64,000 nucleotides of DNA, from NCBI GenBank assembly GCA_944990035.1, contig CALYLX010000150.1, forward strand, positions 744,001 through 808,000. Direction: 5' to 3'. Position 1 is the stretch's first letter. Each line of letters begins with the position of its first letter. The translations under genes and the position numbers were made by a program. Below, piece by piece: positions 13,224 to 26,003 of this stretch. Below the pieces are notes generated by a model. That model did no database searches, was not told the DNA's origin, and saw only the letters and a list, made by a program, of their open reading frames with translations. The stretch comes from Clitopilus passeckerianus. Lineage: Eukaryota; Basidiomycota; Agaricomycetes; Agaricales; Entolomataceae.

Positions 13224-14396
13224 GTAACACGTGTACAAGCCCTAGATAAGTTCCCGTAGCACAGGGTCGTTATTAAATCTTCGCGGTTATCGTTCTTGAT
13301 TGCAGGAGGCGGTGGTGACAGAGTTCATGAGCAAGACTCGAACAAGCCCAAAACGAGGCAGAAGGCGGTTGTTGTCGTTTGTTTATTTCCCAACCCGACA
13401 ACATACCACTAACGCGGACCACGTGCCATGGGCGTGCACAACCATTGTTCCAAAAAAACGCGATCTTGTTTTACAGCCTCGCGTTCGCCTCATGCTGGCT
13501 CCGAGACGTCACTCCAGGCGCGTTGACACATGCGCCGCTATCTCCAAGATCATTAAAATAAAGCTCATACTAACCGCCGAGGGATCCCCCGTCAAGTTCG
13601 TTCCAGCACCACGTTTATAGGGTTTAACCGGTCAGTTGTACACCCAGACTTGTTTGCACGATATCTCGACCTTCACTCGACATTTTGACTTAATTCCCGT
13701 TTCATACTATGAGGATAGTATACTAGTACCCCTGACTAGCACCCAGAGCCATAATCCGCTCAAATGCAGAAATGAGATAGCTTTTTAGAAATTGATGGCA
13801 TTTTCGGCATGATCACTCACTTGTACACCTTATTCTCTAGCAGGGTTCCACTGAACGATACGGAGTTTTCTCGCATGGGATGTTGAGTATGTACTTATTA
13901 GACCTGTCTGCCGTAGTTTTCAGCCATACAGAAGCCGTAAATACCTATTCCTTCAACTTGGGCTCAGGCTGACCTGGCCGAAGCGGAGTTTTAAATTTGC
14001 ATCAAACGCGTTTTTGGTGTTTTTTCGCCCTTCTCTGAGAGTACTAGTCGTGGGCAGCTCGTTAGAGTACTTTTCGAGATCAAAAAATGTATATATGTAC
14101 GTGTGAGTCCATAGAATCGAGCCAGAAACGTAGGGACGCGAGAAATAGCCAAGTGTACAACTGACAGGGGGTGTACAAATGACCGGTTAAACCCTGTACA
14201 TCGCATGCATCCACCGAGACAGCGACTTCCAACAGAAACTGATGCTGTTACGGCTGGTCCACGGTAAATCAAACATTGTCAACGGTCATTGTACTCAGCA
14301 TTGGCCTTCTTCGGACTTAATGACATTCTTGTTATTGATTTAGGTAGGGTATAATTCACATTACGGTGTTGTATTAACTTGATCGTATAAGGAGAT
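13224..14396. other. Intergenic, no gene seen
   Basis: This 1.2 kb stretch is upstream of the SUN gene and downstream of alkaline phosphatase. Open frames here have biased composition without domains. I see no repeat, RNA gene or transposon remnant. Confidence 0.5.
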
Positions 14397-17123
14397 TCAA
14401 TGGCCTGCACCGAGTGCAAGTGCATCCGCCAATTTGAAGAAGATATCGATGTTGTTGTCTGCACGAAGTTACAACATTAGAAAGAGTTGAGAAGTCTAGC
14501 GGATATACTCACAAACTCCACGGAAGGCCTCAGAGCCAGGTCCGCTTGCAAAGACGGACACATCTTATTTGAAGGTCAGTAACGGTCAATGCGATGCTGT
14601 CGCACAAACTCACCAGTAAGAGAGTGCACGCCCTGGGCGTCGCCAGTGGGCAATGTGCCGTTGACAATGAAACCGTGAGGTTGGTCAACTGGGTTTACGA
14701 CTTGACCAGCGGAGCCACCAGCGACAGCGGGAAGACGGGGTCCAGAAGTGTTGATACTATAGCCTTCACGACTGTTACGATATTAATTTCAGTACCAGCG
14801 ATATTGAATGGAAGACATACTGATCCGGGTTAGCTCCAAAACCTGCAGCGTAGGCGTAACGGGGATTCCATTGGACAGGGAAGTTGGGGCCTTGGGCACC
14901 GTAGATGACAGTATCATTGTTGGGGAGCGAATCGGGGGCCGAAGTGTATCCACTGAGACCGGAGGCCTGGTATACGCCGACTATGCAAAAGTATTAGCAA
15001 CAGGTCTATTTTTGTCACCATGTTGTACGAACCACTAGCGCGCTTCTTGCGATCGTCAGTCTGTGTCGCGAGGTACTTGGTATCAGCTCCACCAAAGACA
15101 TCCTATTGGGCCATCAGTAGGGGTTCAAAGGGGTTCAAGGTAGACACCAACAAAACCATGTCCGTGATCAGCAGTGACGACAATGAGCGTGTCGTCGAGC
15201 TCGCCTATCTTCCTTAGGTCTGGAAGGAAGGGTTAATCTCAAACGGAGATATACGTAGACATTCATACGACTCACGCGCAATGGTAGCCCGGATGGTGTC
15301 ATCCAGCTCAAGCAATTCTCCCAGAGCACGGTCGTAGTCGAGAACATGCATCATCTGAGAGCAGACATCAGGACGTGAAAGAGGAGAGAAATAACAGCGA
15401 ACTAACCTTATCAATGCTAGCAGCTTCAGACATCATGAACCAGCCAGTATTTTTCTTCTTCTGACGAGCCTGGAGAACATCGATAGCCTTGATGGTCATT
15501 TCTTTCAAGCCGGGTTGGTCAATGGCATCGCTGCCATCTCCCTTGGGCGAGTTCTTAAGATTCTTGAGGTTTTCAGGATAAATGTGGCGATCCACCCATT
15601 TGGCCATGTTGGACACTGAGCGCAAAGCAATGAGGTCATGGTCAAGAGACGACGGAAGAGAGCCATACCAGAGAAGATACCGAGAAGCTTCTTATCGGTT
15701 TTGACGGCTTGAAGACCAGTGTTGTCATATACAACGTTGTACCCCTTGCTCTCGAAAGCCTTGTAAAAGTCGGTGCCATTTGGAGAGGTCTTGCCGGCAA
15801 TGAAGTTCTCTGCACCACCGCTGTCAAGGACTTGAGTCCGTCATGTTCAAGGCAACGCAAAGCAAACATACCCGAGAACGACATCAGGACCATCACAGCT
15901 GGTGGGCCAAGTGAACGTGCCATTCACAGAAGCCGCACCAAGAAGATACTCCTGAACAATTTGTGGAAATTGGTTGCGGTCACGGGTGTGCGCGCAGAGG
16001 GCTGCAGGAGTAGCATCTGCAATGACAGCGGTAGATACCATCCCGATAGGACCACCTCTGACCCTGCGGAAGAGCTCAGCAATGGTTTCAATCTTAGCAT
16101 CGTCGAACGAGTTCTTAGACTAGAAGCACAGAATTAATTTGGGTAGAATGACGAGTGAAAGAACACTTACACTATCGGCATAGACGTTCAAAGCACTGAC
16201 AGATGCCTTTTTCCCGGTGTAGAGGGCAGTAGCAGAGTTGGCTGAGTCGGTGATGAAGGAGTCGAGGGAGTGGGTCATTTGGCTATTCAAGTTTTCAGTC
16301 AACCCGAAGGCTAAGGAAGTGAGAATACTGACTGTCCAAGTGCCTCCATCTGGTCCATTTGCATCAGACTCTGATACCTTCCGTTGATCGACTTATGGGC
16401 GATCAAGCGTGCAGCAGTGATCATGGCCTGGGTCATGCCTGGGTCATCCTTGATGTCAACTGGTTATGTATGCAAATTCGTTGTCGTACTGACCGTCACC
16501 AATGAAAAGAAGGACGTTCTTGGCTTTGCGATGTCTGGCTGGTTCTCGGACCTCCCAGTTGGCTACGGTTTGACTACCGCCATTGTACTTGAGGATAGCT
16601 TGATATTTTCCAGGCTACATGGATCAGTAAATGGAAAAACATGAGGGCATTGCGGGTACCTTGGTGAGCTGGAGGCCACGATAAGCCTTGGATGCGACGT
16701 TGACGACGGTCGGCTGTCCAGCATCCTGAGCGAATAGGTCTTCGAAGTAGCTGTTCAACGAAAAGATGAAATGAATGAGCTAACGTCCGAAAACAGATCA
16801 AGGATAGCCACGAACGAGAAAGTCCACTTCTCTAAGGCCGGCTCCGTGTGCTTGAAGAACTTGGCAGCAGGGGCGCAGGTCCTGCCAGACTGAATGCAGA
16901 AGCTGAAGTTTTCATCCGCGACTCCGTTATTGGATGCCTGGCTTCCATTGACTGGAGCATGAACCTCCAGGCGAATATCGAAGTATTGCCCAACAAAGAA
17001 ATCAGTCTGATCCGGCGGGAAGACACATCCCAGTTTTGGGCAACCTCCCAAGCGCTGGAAGGTTTGTGCGGAGACGGCAGAGAAGACTGCAGCCGCAACG
17101 AACAGAGAGGTGATCCTGGGCAT
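14397..17123 (-). CDS. Secreted alkaline phosphatase (PF00245 type)
   Basis: A zinc/magnesium phosphomonoesterase, secreted or vacuolar. The start at 17123 gives a signal peptide, MPRITSLFVAAAVFSAVSAQ. An N-terminal region with paired cysteines (GGCPKLGCVFPP, FCIQSGRTCAPAAKF) precedes the catalytic domain. Key motifs: NVLLFIGDG (metal Asp), DSFITDSANSATALYTGKKA containing the phosphoryl-accepting Ser in TDSANSATA, MVSTAVIADATPAALCAHTR, VLGGGAENF, WFMMSEAASIDK, HVLDYDRALGELLELDD, the zinc-binding DDTLIVVTADHGHGF, and VFASGPGSEAFRGVYDN near the C-terminus. It ends FFKLADALALGAGH at 14397. About ten introns of 50-60 nt; the two checked closely (near 15610-15670 and 15820-15875) join in frame. 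The frame appears intact. A TATA-like element lies 71 nt upstream of the start. Confidence 0.93.
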
Positions 17124-17193
17124 GGTGAAGGGATCCAAGTCTCAAGTCGACAATTACGGACGAGAGAACTCTCGTCGTACGAGATATGAAGGG

Positions 17194-17201
17194 ATTTTAT
17201 A
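17194..17201 (-). promoter_or_regulatory. TATA box of alkaline phosphatase
   Basis: The minus strand reads TATAAAAT in a CGC...CCC context, 71 nt upstream of the ATG at 17123. With a transcription start about 30 nt downstream, the leader would be about 40 nt. Confidence 0.5.
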
Positions 17202-18065
17202 GCGTTCGTAAAGATCATCATTGGATACTTTGACGCTCACCGAGCCGAGCGGCGAAAGAGTGATGACACCGTGGGTGGAAGAAGTTCACTGAGGGTTTAG
17301 GTAGGAACGCACGTTCGTACGTTCAATGTCGTCGTTATCTGACCCCACGTGTAGGGTTCACTGCACTGTAGGCCGAAACTTGGTCATTTATGGGGATTGC
17401 ATTGGGCGACCTGATTATTGTCGTTGGCTGGTAACCCCGTTGGGGCTTGCCAAGAGAAATCAACCTCAATATTTGTCGCAGCCTCTGGCACGCCGTCGAC
17501 CGTGGTCGGCCTTGAGCATCAAGGTTTACACAGAGAGCAAACGTGCGCGCTGGGTCCATATGGTCCAAGGTCGATCTTCGTTCAGGCGGACAGCAGGTTC
17601 GAGTTGGAATATCAAAGTCGTTTGATCAACATGTTACCGGTCATGATACAGCTGAGTATGGCCCAATACCAGTAGTCTAATGTGCTTTCTTACGATGAAA
17701 ACCAAGCCCTCTCGAGGCCTCGACTGGTGGCAAATGCGACCTGGATATTCGTGATGCCTTCTAAAAACCCCACATGGTCGACACCATTGGCCAGCTAGTT
17801 AAAGAAAGAGGCTGCCTGACGGTCAACGGTCCGCAAGATTGTGCTCACACGACCATAACTTCAGAAACATCGATGTGGTTCCTGGATCGGTTCTTCTCTG
17901 ACGTCCTGGCATCCCGGAAGAAGACACGTTCAATTGTCGATTTGTAACGCGCCCATGCGGTGTATGTCTGTTCAGATATGCGTATCCGATTTCAAGTACA
18001 AGGAACAGAGATCCATGTAGGACTTACTCATCCGGAATATCGAACAGGAATACCGCTTCCCCCAA
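17202..18065. other. Intergenic, no gene seen
   Basis: This holds the upstream part of the alkaline phosphatase promoter and the 3' flank of BUD13. Plus-strand open frames around 17330-17675 overlap each other in different frames and show no domain. I see no repeats. Confidence 0.5.
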
Positions 18066-19115
18066 TTACATGTCTTCAACGCTCCAGTTATGGCTCTCTG
18101 CTCCCTTGCGCTTCCTTTCGTTGATAGCTTGGAAGAATTTCTTCTCGAAGCCATTTCCTCGATCTGAGTAATCTTGAGAAACAGAAATCATAGGCCGGTA
18201 TGAAAGAAGGCTCACCGACACCATCCCAGCGATAACCAGGTTTAATACCAAATCGGTTCGGCGGTGGCGGTGGACCTGTATATTCAGGCTTCCGAGGTCC
18301 CTTCGATCTGGATTTCTGTAGGAGACTTATGTCAGTGAAGAACCTATGTCAGCATCCGAGGGAGAGAACTCACAGTCAAGAACGCAGCAGCGGGATCATT
18401 CCACATTTGCTTAGATTTCAGCTCCTCGTTCAAATCTTTATCATCCACCGTTCGTGCAAATGGCCGCGACTTCTGTTTCTCCAATTCCAGCCTCCTCTTC
18501 TCCTGCTCCTCCCTCTGCACTAGACCTTTCCCCCACTCCATCTTTTGTGCCTCCTTCTCTTCTCTTTCCCTCTTCAGCCTCGCTGCCTCCGCCCTAGCGG
18601 CCTTCGTATCAATCTTCTTTCCGCTCGAGTCACGATAGACAGTCTCCTGCGCTTGCGCAATTTCCTCTGCGGTAACAGTTGGTGTAACATCCTTCCTAGC
18701 CATTTTCTTCTGTAGCTGGCCGGCGGACATCAGTCCTCCTCTGAACGGTTTCTCCTCCGGTTCGTCGACAATCATAGGCTGCTCGTCAGCTGGCGGAGGG
18801 TGACTCTTCCTTGATGCTGGGCTGGACACTTGTCCACCCCGAGCTCCCGCCTTCTTCAGCAGGCTGAACTTTCCTCTTCTTGAACCCTCTGTCGCTTGCC
18901 ACAACAGCTTCTGCCACATCATCTTCCTCCTTTTCTTCCATGCCCCAACCGCCATCTTCGTCGCGTAAACCCGGCAGAGAGCTCCCTGCGCCTGTAGCTC
19001 CTGATTCAGCTTTTCGTTTCTTCTTCTTCTTCTTGGGAGCTGTGCGAGCGAGAATAGCATCAGCTTTCGGCCCGGACATGTACTTCTCGGCCAAATAGGC
19101 CTTCATGTTCGACAT
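18066..19115 (-). CDS. BUD13: Pre-mRNA splicing factor Bud13 (RES complex), frameshifted
   Basis: Bud13 (Cwc26) is a subunit of the RES complex, which retains and helps splice pre-mRNAs in the nucleus. It starts at 19115 with MSNMKAYLAEKYMSGPKADA, followed by a polylysine run KKKKKKRK and VVASDRGFKKRKVQPAEEGG with SGWTSV. The conserved C-terminal domain has TVYRDSSGKKIDTKAARAEA, a charged helix rich in Lys/Glu, [74 protein letters not shown] and ends HNWSVEDM. The N-terminal frame (ending PSIKEES) and the C-terminal frame (starting PPPADEQPMIV) differ by one base. Removing one base from the three-base run at 18798-18800 joins them as KEESPPPADEQPMIV. No plausible intron lies there. Confidence 0.9.
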
Positions 19116-19501
19116 TGTGGAAGAATGGCAACAGGGAGTTGGAAATTGTTGGTGACTTCGACTTGGAGGAGATCGAGTCCAACGCGAGCTTCGCTGACTA
19201 AGCCGCTTGAGTCGCTTCGGCGTTAAATTCACGGCAGCCAATCTCCAAAGAGGTTTAAAGATGCAAAACAGCTCAGCTTTCGAAATAGCGACTAGATTAC
19301 AACAAAGGGGTATAATTTATGAATCAATACATACGTATCTTGCAGTTACACAGAATAAAGTTATAAACACAACCCAGGGCCCCTGAACTTCCAAAGACTC
19401 CAGTCGGTGCGCCGAGTTGCTCAGAATCAACCAGTCCACAAGTTTATGAGCCGCTGCTAGCACATGAACGCCCGGGATTTTCACCCAACGTCCCTCTACT
19501 A
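19116..19501. other. Intergenic, no gene seen
   Basis: This short stretch holds the BUD13 upstream region and the 3' flank of MFS gene 1. I see no recognisable element. Confidence 0.45.
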
Positions 19502-21780
19502 TTACCTCGGCGCCACTTCTTCCGAGCCTCGGCTATCCTCCTCTTCAAATATGCTCTGCTCGCCATCTTCGCTTCCCACCTGGTCATATTCTTCAAGTTC
19601 GACGCATGCTTCTGCTCGAGTATTGATACCACCAAGAAGAAGAACCGAAGAAGCCAACAGCGAGGCAGCGAGGCAAAATATTGCCTTTGGGAAAGTCGCT
19701 ACTGTCGCGCCATAAGTGAGGGCCAGTACGTATGGCTGTACATGGTGTGTCAATGACATGCCTGACAGCGACTGAAGGATTACTCACTGAGATAATGTGA
19801 GCAATTGAGGAGAGGATAGCAATGCCACCAAACAATGCCCCCGTTTCTGATCCCATTCCACATGCGTGAAGACAAACCGCGGCAAGCGAATGTAGTGCAG
19901 GATTGCCTCCCGAAGTAAAAGAAGAAAGACACGAGAGAGACACATATGTCAATTGAGATGAGGCTGGAGAAAGCACGACAAGACTGCCTGCTATACAGTC
20001 CAGGCCGAGGGAGCACTGCGCTAGCCTTTTGTCAAATTTCATTTCTGAGGCAATATCTTTCGGCTTGGTGAATCTTTATCTGAGGTCCGCTTCGGTTTAA
20101 GCCAGGATATCAAGACTTATGTGAGCTTATTAGTTGGTACTCCCAAGAGTATAGTATTGACAGATCAAACACACCTGGAAGCACAAGTAGCAGATTTACA
20201 GCTCTGGTGATCCAAAGCAACGACATGTAATGGCCCAGCTAGATTGTCTTGATGAGTAACACAGTAATCCAGACTCATGCATGTACACTTACCTCCACGG
20301 CGGACCAATGGTACACATGTTGCGCATAAAGGTACTTCGTAGAATACACGGCCTGACAAGAGATCAGCTGATGGTAGGTCAAAACTGCTAGGGCAATTCC
20401 TTACTGTTGATATAATGTAGATAAACATTGCCACTGACAGAAGCGTCAAGTTGAAGTTCACCCCGTGCAGACCAGGGACTCGTCTTGGCTTGAAGATGGT
20501 AAACGGAATCAGCAACGAGTAACCGAACTCGCGAGCCTGCCGCCGCAGTGCTGTAAGTGGCGTTGACTTGAATGTAATGCCCGACATGGAGGGTGGTCTT
20601 GATTCATAGGCCATAGGCTGTCGAGATTCTGGCAGTATGAAAATGATGTAGACTAGGGTGACCAGCATGAGAAGTATGCTGAGATAGAATGCCCCGCCAA
20701 CTTGGAAGTCGGCCTTGCTGTCGCCGTTCTTATTGGGATGTGGTAGAACAAGTCCGCTGAACTAGGTACAAATGAGTTATAGCTCAAAAGGGGAGTGTGA
20801 AATCTATTACCCATGGACCAGTGGCAAGACCAACAAAGATCATGCCCTGTATTGTCGAGAAGATTTTGGACCTAATGGAGGTGAGAAGCTATGGGCAAAG
20901 AGCCACTGCTTGAACAAACCTCGAGCCTGGAGGTGTGCAGTCGGAGGTATAACTGGTCCTACATCAGTTCCTTTCAGTACGTTGCATTCGGTCATACTCA
21001 CGCGTGGAAGACACCGTTAAAGGTAGAGAGAGCCAACCAAACCTTCCAATATTGGGCCGAGCAGAATGAAGGCCTGTGGATGTCGACCAAAGATTGATGT
21101 CTCGTTTAGCACGAGGACATGAGCCAATTCCCTTGAAGTCGAGGTGGGTTCACATGTTAAACCTGTCATAGGCAAGTTCCTCACATGACTATGGCTCCAA
21201 GTAGGAAAGCGGCGAAAACGGGCTTTCGTCCGTGTGTATCGCCCAGTCTGCTCCAATAGCCAGTGGTTATCGCACTCAAGACGTTCATTAGAGTCACGAT
21301 CGCTGTGCATCGTCAGCTGAGCACTAGCCAAAGGAAAGCTATGGACCAACATGCTTGGATTTTGGCTGCGCGAGCCTGAACTTCGGTCGACTCTGAGCAA
21401 TTGAGCGAGGCCAAGAAACTCAGACCATCTCCGCGTTTGTCCTGCTCGGACAAAGCTCGACAAGCAATAGCCCTATATACTTGTATCCTAGGAGCCATTG
21501 TGATCCCGCGCTAAAGCGGATATGGTCAAGTCGACGTTACTGGGCCATCGATCAGTTCTCACCGATACATTGACCATGAGAATGATTGGAAACAGCCTGA
21601 CCAATCTAGAATGAGGTCCCATCGTTGGAAAGTATTCTAGGCGTACCAAAGAGGGCTTGGAGCGAAGCGGAAAAGTTGAGGAAGCAAGGGTTTGCGAAAC
21701 CGCCGACGGCCCAACCTTTGGCTAGCCTCCGGCAGTAGCGCTTCGTCCTCGGAAGCAGCGTGGTAACCTTGAGGCTGCAT
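19502..21780 (-). CDS. MFS transporter 1, frameshifted in a CT repeat
   Basis: A 12-helix major facilitator; substrate unknown. The start at 21780 reads MQPQGYHAASEDEALLPEAS. Following exons include RGITMAPRIQVYRAIACRAL, VTLMNVLSAITTGYWSRLGD with the MFS signature DTHGRKPV, VMELAHVLVLNETSIFGRHP, AFILLGPILEGLVGS, TFNGVFHA, YTSDCTPPGSR, SKIFSTIQGMIFVGLATGPW, then helices such as YLSILLMLVTLVYIIFILP and TLLSVAMFIYIISTV. The end has YGATVATFPKAIFCLAASLL and an acidic tail. Between GLVGS and TFNG the frame is lost: an AG-repeat of four units at 21025-21032 would need five to give GSLSTFNG, the spacing seen in the paralogue at 28218-30624. All introns checked nearby join in frame, so this is a 2-nt indel, real or artefact. 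Confidence 0.82.
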
Positions 21781-23099
21781 CTCTCGTATCTTGCCTGTTT
21801 CTCTATCCAGGACTAGTCAAAGCTGCTATAAGCAATCCCAGATGTTGTTTTGTGTATAGTGTGAGTCCGTTGCTAGAGACCGTTGAGAAAAATGGGCTGG
21901 TGTGCAGCTCCGAGCGGGAGGCTGCTCAGGCTGAACGTAGTAATCAACAGTCAGAATGATGAGCTGGCCTTTATCAGATAACTGGTTTCGATCTTACATC
22001 AGCAACTCTTGCGTCTTGGCACTGCCACACGGAAAAAGGACTCGCAGCGGCACATTCGCACCGCAGAAGCCCGATACAGTGGAAAAAGCGCTAATCGTGA
22101 CACGGCCAATAGCAGGGATGGCTTGAAATTGATACCAAGAAGCCCTGGTCCTCATGACATTAAATGCATGAATATTTTGGGCAAGGATTTTGGTTTTAAC
22201 TGGAGCGGCCAACCGTGCCTCGAGCCGTTCGGCCTTCAAAATCAAAGCCTCGCTCCCAGGCGGACACTATTATCTGGCTACATTGTCGTGAACTTGAAAA
22301 GGGATGGTTCTAATGCTGATTGAAAGCTATACACCCTTATAACACCACAAATAAATACACTGTCCATAAGACCAATTTGACTCAATTGTCTGGTAGAAGT
22401 TCCCTCAAATTGTAGGGACTACGAGAGGAAACACATTATGGATAGACAGTGACACATCGCGGTAAGTGGACATGCAGCAGTACGATTGCAGCCAGTGTTA
22501 ATGACAAGACAAAGCGCACGTGGGCTCATGTAAGCCGACTTGGTGAGAGCAAGCAGAAAGACCCTCTTCGGTAAACCGTATCGGGGATCAAAGTGACTAC
22601 AACAGACCACGGCTTCTATGGTGAACGAAGGTTGCAAATGCCCAGAGAAGGCTGGGCGCTGGGCGTTTGTACTGCAATGAACTGGCTGAAGACAGCTTCC
22701 AGAACTTGATGACGAACAATGACTTTTATGACAAGTGCAAGCGAATAAGCCCCACGACTTTCCACGATCACCACGTTTTTCAATATAACTTTCCAGTTTA
22801 CCCAATGTTGGCCTCGAGTTCATGGCAATAACCCTTTAACAACCCGACAAAGTGCTTTTGCAAATTGGGAATGAAAGTGAGTGCCTCTTCTGCAGAGAAA
22901 GACGACAGAAAAGGACATATCCCCAATAGCAACGATTGCGTCAAATCCTGATCAAGACTGAATTGGGCTTGATACCATGATAGTCATGCCATCCAACCGC
23001 GGGAATATTGTGCCTGCATTCCTTCTGGAGACAAGGTAGCAATCGAAGAACGAACCATAACCAGTTCTCTGTCTTCGTGCATGTCCTAACTTCACTCTC
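21781..23099. other. Intergenic, divergent promoter region, no gene seen
   Basis: This 1.3 kb lies between MFS gene 1 (minus) and the I-BAR-like gene (plus). A minus-strand open frame at 22419-22823 is rich in Cys/Ser and lacks a recognisable domain. I see no repeats. Confidence 0.5.
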
Positions 23100-26003
23100 A
23101 TGGCCACCTCACAGGAATCATTGCCGTTGGCCGAGAGAACAGACGTTCACAAGTCATGCAAGTCGTTGGAAACACTGCTAGGAGTCTTGAACGATTACTG
23201 CGAGGCAGCGAATGCGATCGCCGTCCTTCAGAGGAAGCTCGCGAAGGCGCTGCGAGAGACGGCGGGTGTAAAGGTAACTGGCGAAATCCCGGGTGCGTTT
23301 ACCTCCATTGATCCATGAAAGCTGGTGGTAATTATGCTCTTTAGCAAATGCAATGAATACTGCAGCGACTATCTTCGAGACATTGGCCGAAGTTGACGTC
23401 AAATTTGCCAAAATCGCGGACCGAGAATATGATTCTTTGAGTGCAGAGGTAAAGAAATGGTTCAAGAAACTTGCTGTAAGTATGCCATAGAGCTTGCCTA
23501 GACTCGGACTAAGTCAGGAATCGTTATAGAAGGAGGAAAAGGCCCACGACGAGCGAATGGCCAGTACGAATGCGAGGATAAAGCAAGCTGGTATTTTGCA
23601 CCCCTCTTGTCTCGCTAGAGACCTATGAAATCTGACATCCACTTAATCTAGGGCAACAGTACGAGAAGAAAATGAAGAAGAACCCAAGGGAGGCAGCTGA
23701 TGAGCATGCTCGTTACATCAATCTAATCAGCAACGTTGGTCCCGAAATTTCTCAAGATAAATAGTGAGTATACGGAATGTTTGCTACGATACCCAACTGG
23801 TTACATTTTACACCAGTAACCACGCTTTGTTCATCACTCAACGCCATACAATGACCACATTTAGCACCGCGGCTTGTTTATCTCGAATTGCGGATGCAGA
23901 ATGGCTCAGGACATGCGAAAGTGTTCGCAGATTCTCTCCCTCCATTGGACCCCTTTCGGAATGGAGAACATATTGCGAAGGCGGATGGCACGGCGGTATT
24001 CCTCAGGATCTGCCGGACCTTGAGGCGCAACAGATGCAAGCCATGAATAACTTACCTCCCCCGATGAATGACAGGGCAAACCATTTCGAGACGAAGCGGT
24101 CAGTTTCGTTCCAAAATCTTGACCAACGTGAACCTGCAGATTACGGAAGAAACCCTGCTGGTTCTACCCCTAATGACCAGGACGCGCCTCCCAGATACCC
24201 TTCCAACGCAACACTCGACGCGGAGAGCAGGGCACGTTTAGCAGCCTTGACGGCTGCCACAACGGATGCAGGCTCTCAACAGGAGCTTGCTCCCCCCAGA
24301 ATGCCAGCTGCCTCGCAGAACAACTTCGAGTCCGTTCGAACTCTATCTGCGTTCCCCCTTCCTCCTGACCACTTCCCAATACCGCCTCCTCGAACTCAAC
24401 AAGGTTCCTTCTCTCAATCATCCCAGTCTTCGCAGCCCAGAATGACGGAGTCTCCCTTACCTGACGGGGAAACGAGCTCTCCTGAGATATCAAAGATGGT
24501 ACCTACTCAAGATGTCCCACCCCCGAGGAGTGAAGAACCTCCAACACCACAATTAAATTCTCTCAAAGCTCCAGCGACCAGCGAAACCGTTTCCACTAGC
24601 ACGAGGACATCCCCAGTCATACCTTCAGCACCTCCCCGCAGCTATCTGAACGAACAGAAAATAGAAATCCAGAGACTTCGTTCCGCGATTACGACGACCA
24701 GAATTTGGATTGAAGAACGGTTCGACGGTGAAAGCAAAGACGATTGACGTAGCGAATACGAATGTAGATCGGAGTGATACAGTCAATACTACTGGCAGCC
24801 TGGTCGCGGCTATGAAGCATCGATACACGAATAGTGTAAGTAACGCTTTCTTTCACTTATTCTTACACATTGTAATATATATGTCTATAGTCTGGCGCCA
24901 TCTCCCTAACGAAAGAAAGGGAACCTCCACGCGTACCCACCAGTGTCAATGAACTAGCTGCTCGCTACCAAGCCTCAGACCAGCCAGGTGGCTCACGGAT
25001 GAGGTCCCCATCCGGTTCCAGCTCCAAACCTCTTCCACAGCCACAACTCCAGCCCCGACTCTCGACTTCCCCAGGAGAAGTCTACCACCAGCCAGAAAGG
25101 CGCAATTCCTACGAACCTCGCGCAGAAACAAGAGGATCTCGTGATGGTTCTGGATCTCCTATACTCACACGAAGTCCCCAAGAGAACACGGGCAACAACC
25201 AACGCAATATGCAGATAGCTGATCTGGAGCGTAAAGAGTACGAACTTCGTCAGCGAGAGCGGGAACTCGAGTACAAATCTCGTGAACTCGAAACGGAGCG
25301 GGCACGCCTTACGAATGTACCGGAGGGAGACGAGGGCGGAGCGGGCCAACCGCCAGGCTTTAACCCCCAGGCTCAACCTCAAAGGAAGATGCGAGAGCGC
25401 AAGACGTCGTTCAAATTATTTGGTCAGGGTCCTCCAAGTCCAAATACAGAGAGATCCTCGCCGGTGACATCCAGCACTCCCGGTCGCCCGTACCATGCTA
25501 CGCAGCATTCCTACAGCACATCACACCTAATCCCGCCGTCAGTCCCTCCTGCAGGGCAACGCTCAGATTCCTATGACCACCAATCCCAGGCTTCATCATA
25601 TAATACCCGCCTTTCCAACGCCTCCTCGCAGTCGATCCAAGGCCATGCCCCATTCTGTGGTTGTGAAGCTTGCTCAGTGTCGAAATACAAGGAATCATCA
25701 ACATCATCTCCTACAGTCCCCTACACACCGGCGCCACCACCCCAGCTACGACCAATTCCAGAAAAGAAGACGAGCTGGGTAAAGAGACTGAGCATGCCTG
25801 TCGGAAGTGCGCTGGGACTGGACTCCAAGAAAGGGGCTGGAGTGGTCAATATACCGGGTAGTGGCATGACTATGGATGGGAGGAAGGTCAGCAATACGAT
25901 ATTGCATGATAGAGCCCAGCTGGATGGGCGGAGAAGTTACGATCCAAATGCCATTGGCAATCGGAGTATGACGAACCTAAACGATGGTCAAGGAAGACGA
26001 TGA
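23100..26003 (+). CDS. I-BAR/Ivy1-like membrane-shaping protein (tentative)
   Basis: The N-terminal quarter is all-helical and looks like an I-BAR/IMD-type bundle: SCKSLETLLGVLNDYCEAAN, AVLQRKLAKALRETAG, TAATIFETLAEVDVKFAKIA, EYDSLSAEVKKWFKKLA, KEEKAHDERMASTNARIKQA, a basic KKMKKNPREAADEHARYINL and TMTTFSTAACLSRIADAEWL. Introns near 23291-23344, 23477-23530, 23592-23650 and 23764-23818 join these in frame. The rest is a long disordered Pro/Ser/Arg-rich tail with a charged coiled coil near 25215-25320 and a small cysteine motif HAPFCGCEACSVSKY near 25650. The frame changes between about 24600 and 24760 without a clear intron; the downstream frame (TGSLVAAMKHRYTNS, then PPRVPTSVNELAARYQ) is clearly coding. 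Membrane curvature at vacuole or plasma membrane is inferred from the fold only. BAR-family assignment is moderate. Confidence 0.65.

Noticed and set aside
22419..22823. 134-codon minus-strand open frame in intergenic DNA
   Set aside because: Cys/Ser-rich composition with no domain, no flanking splice signals and no matching promoter feature.
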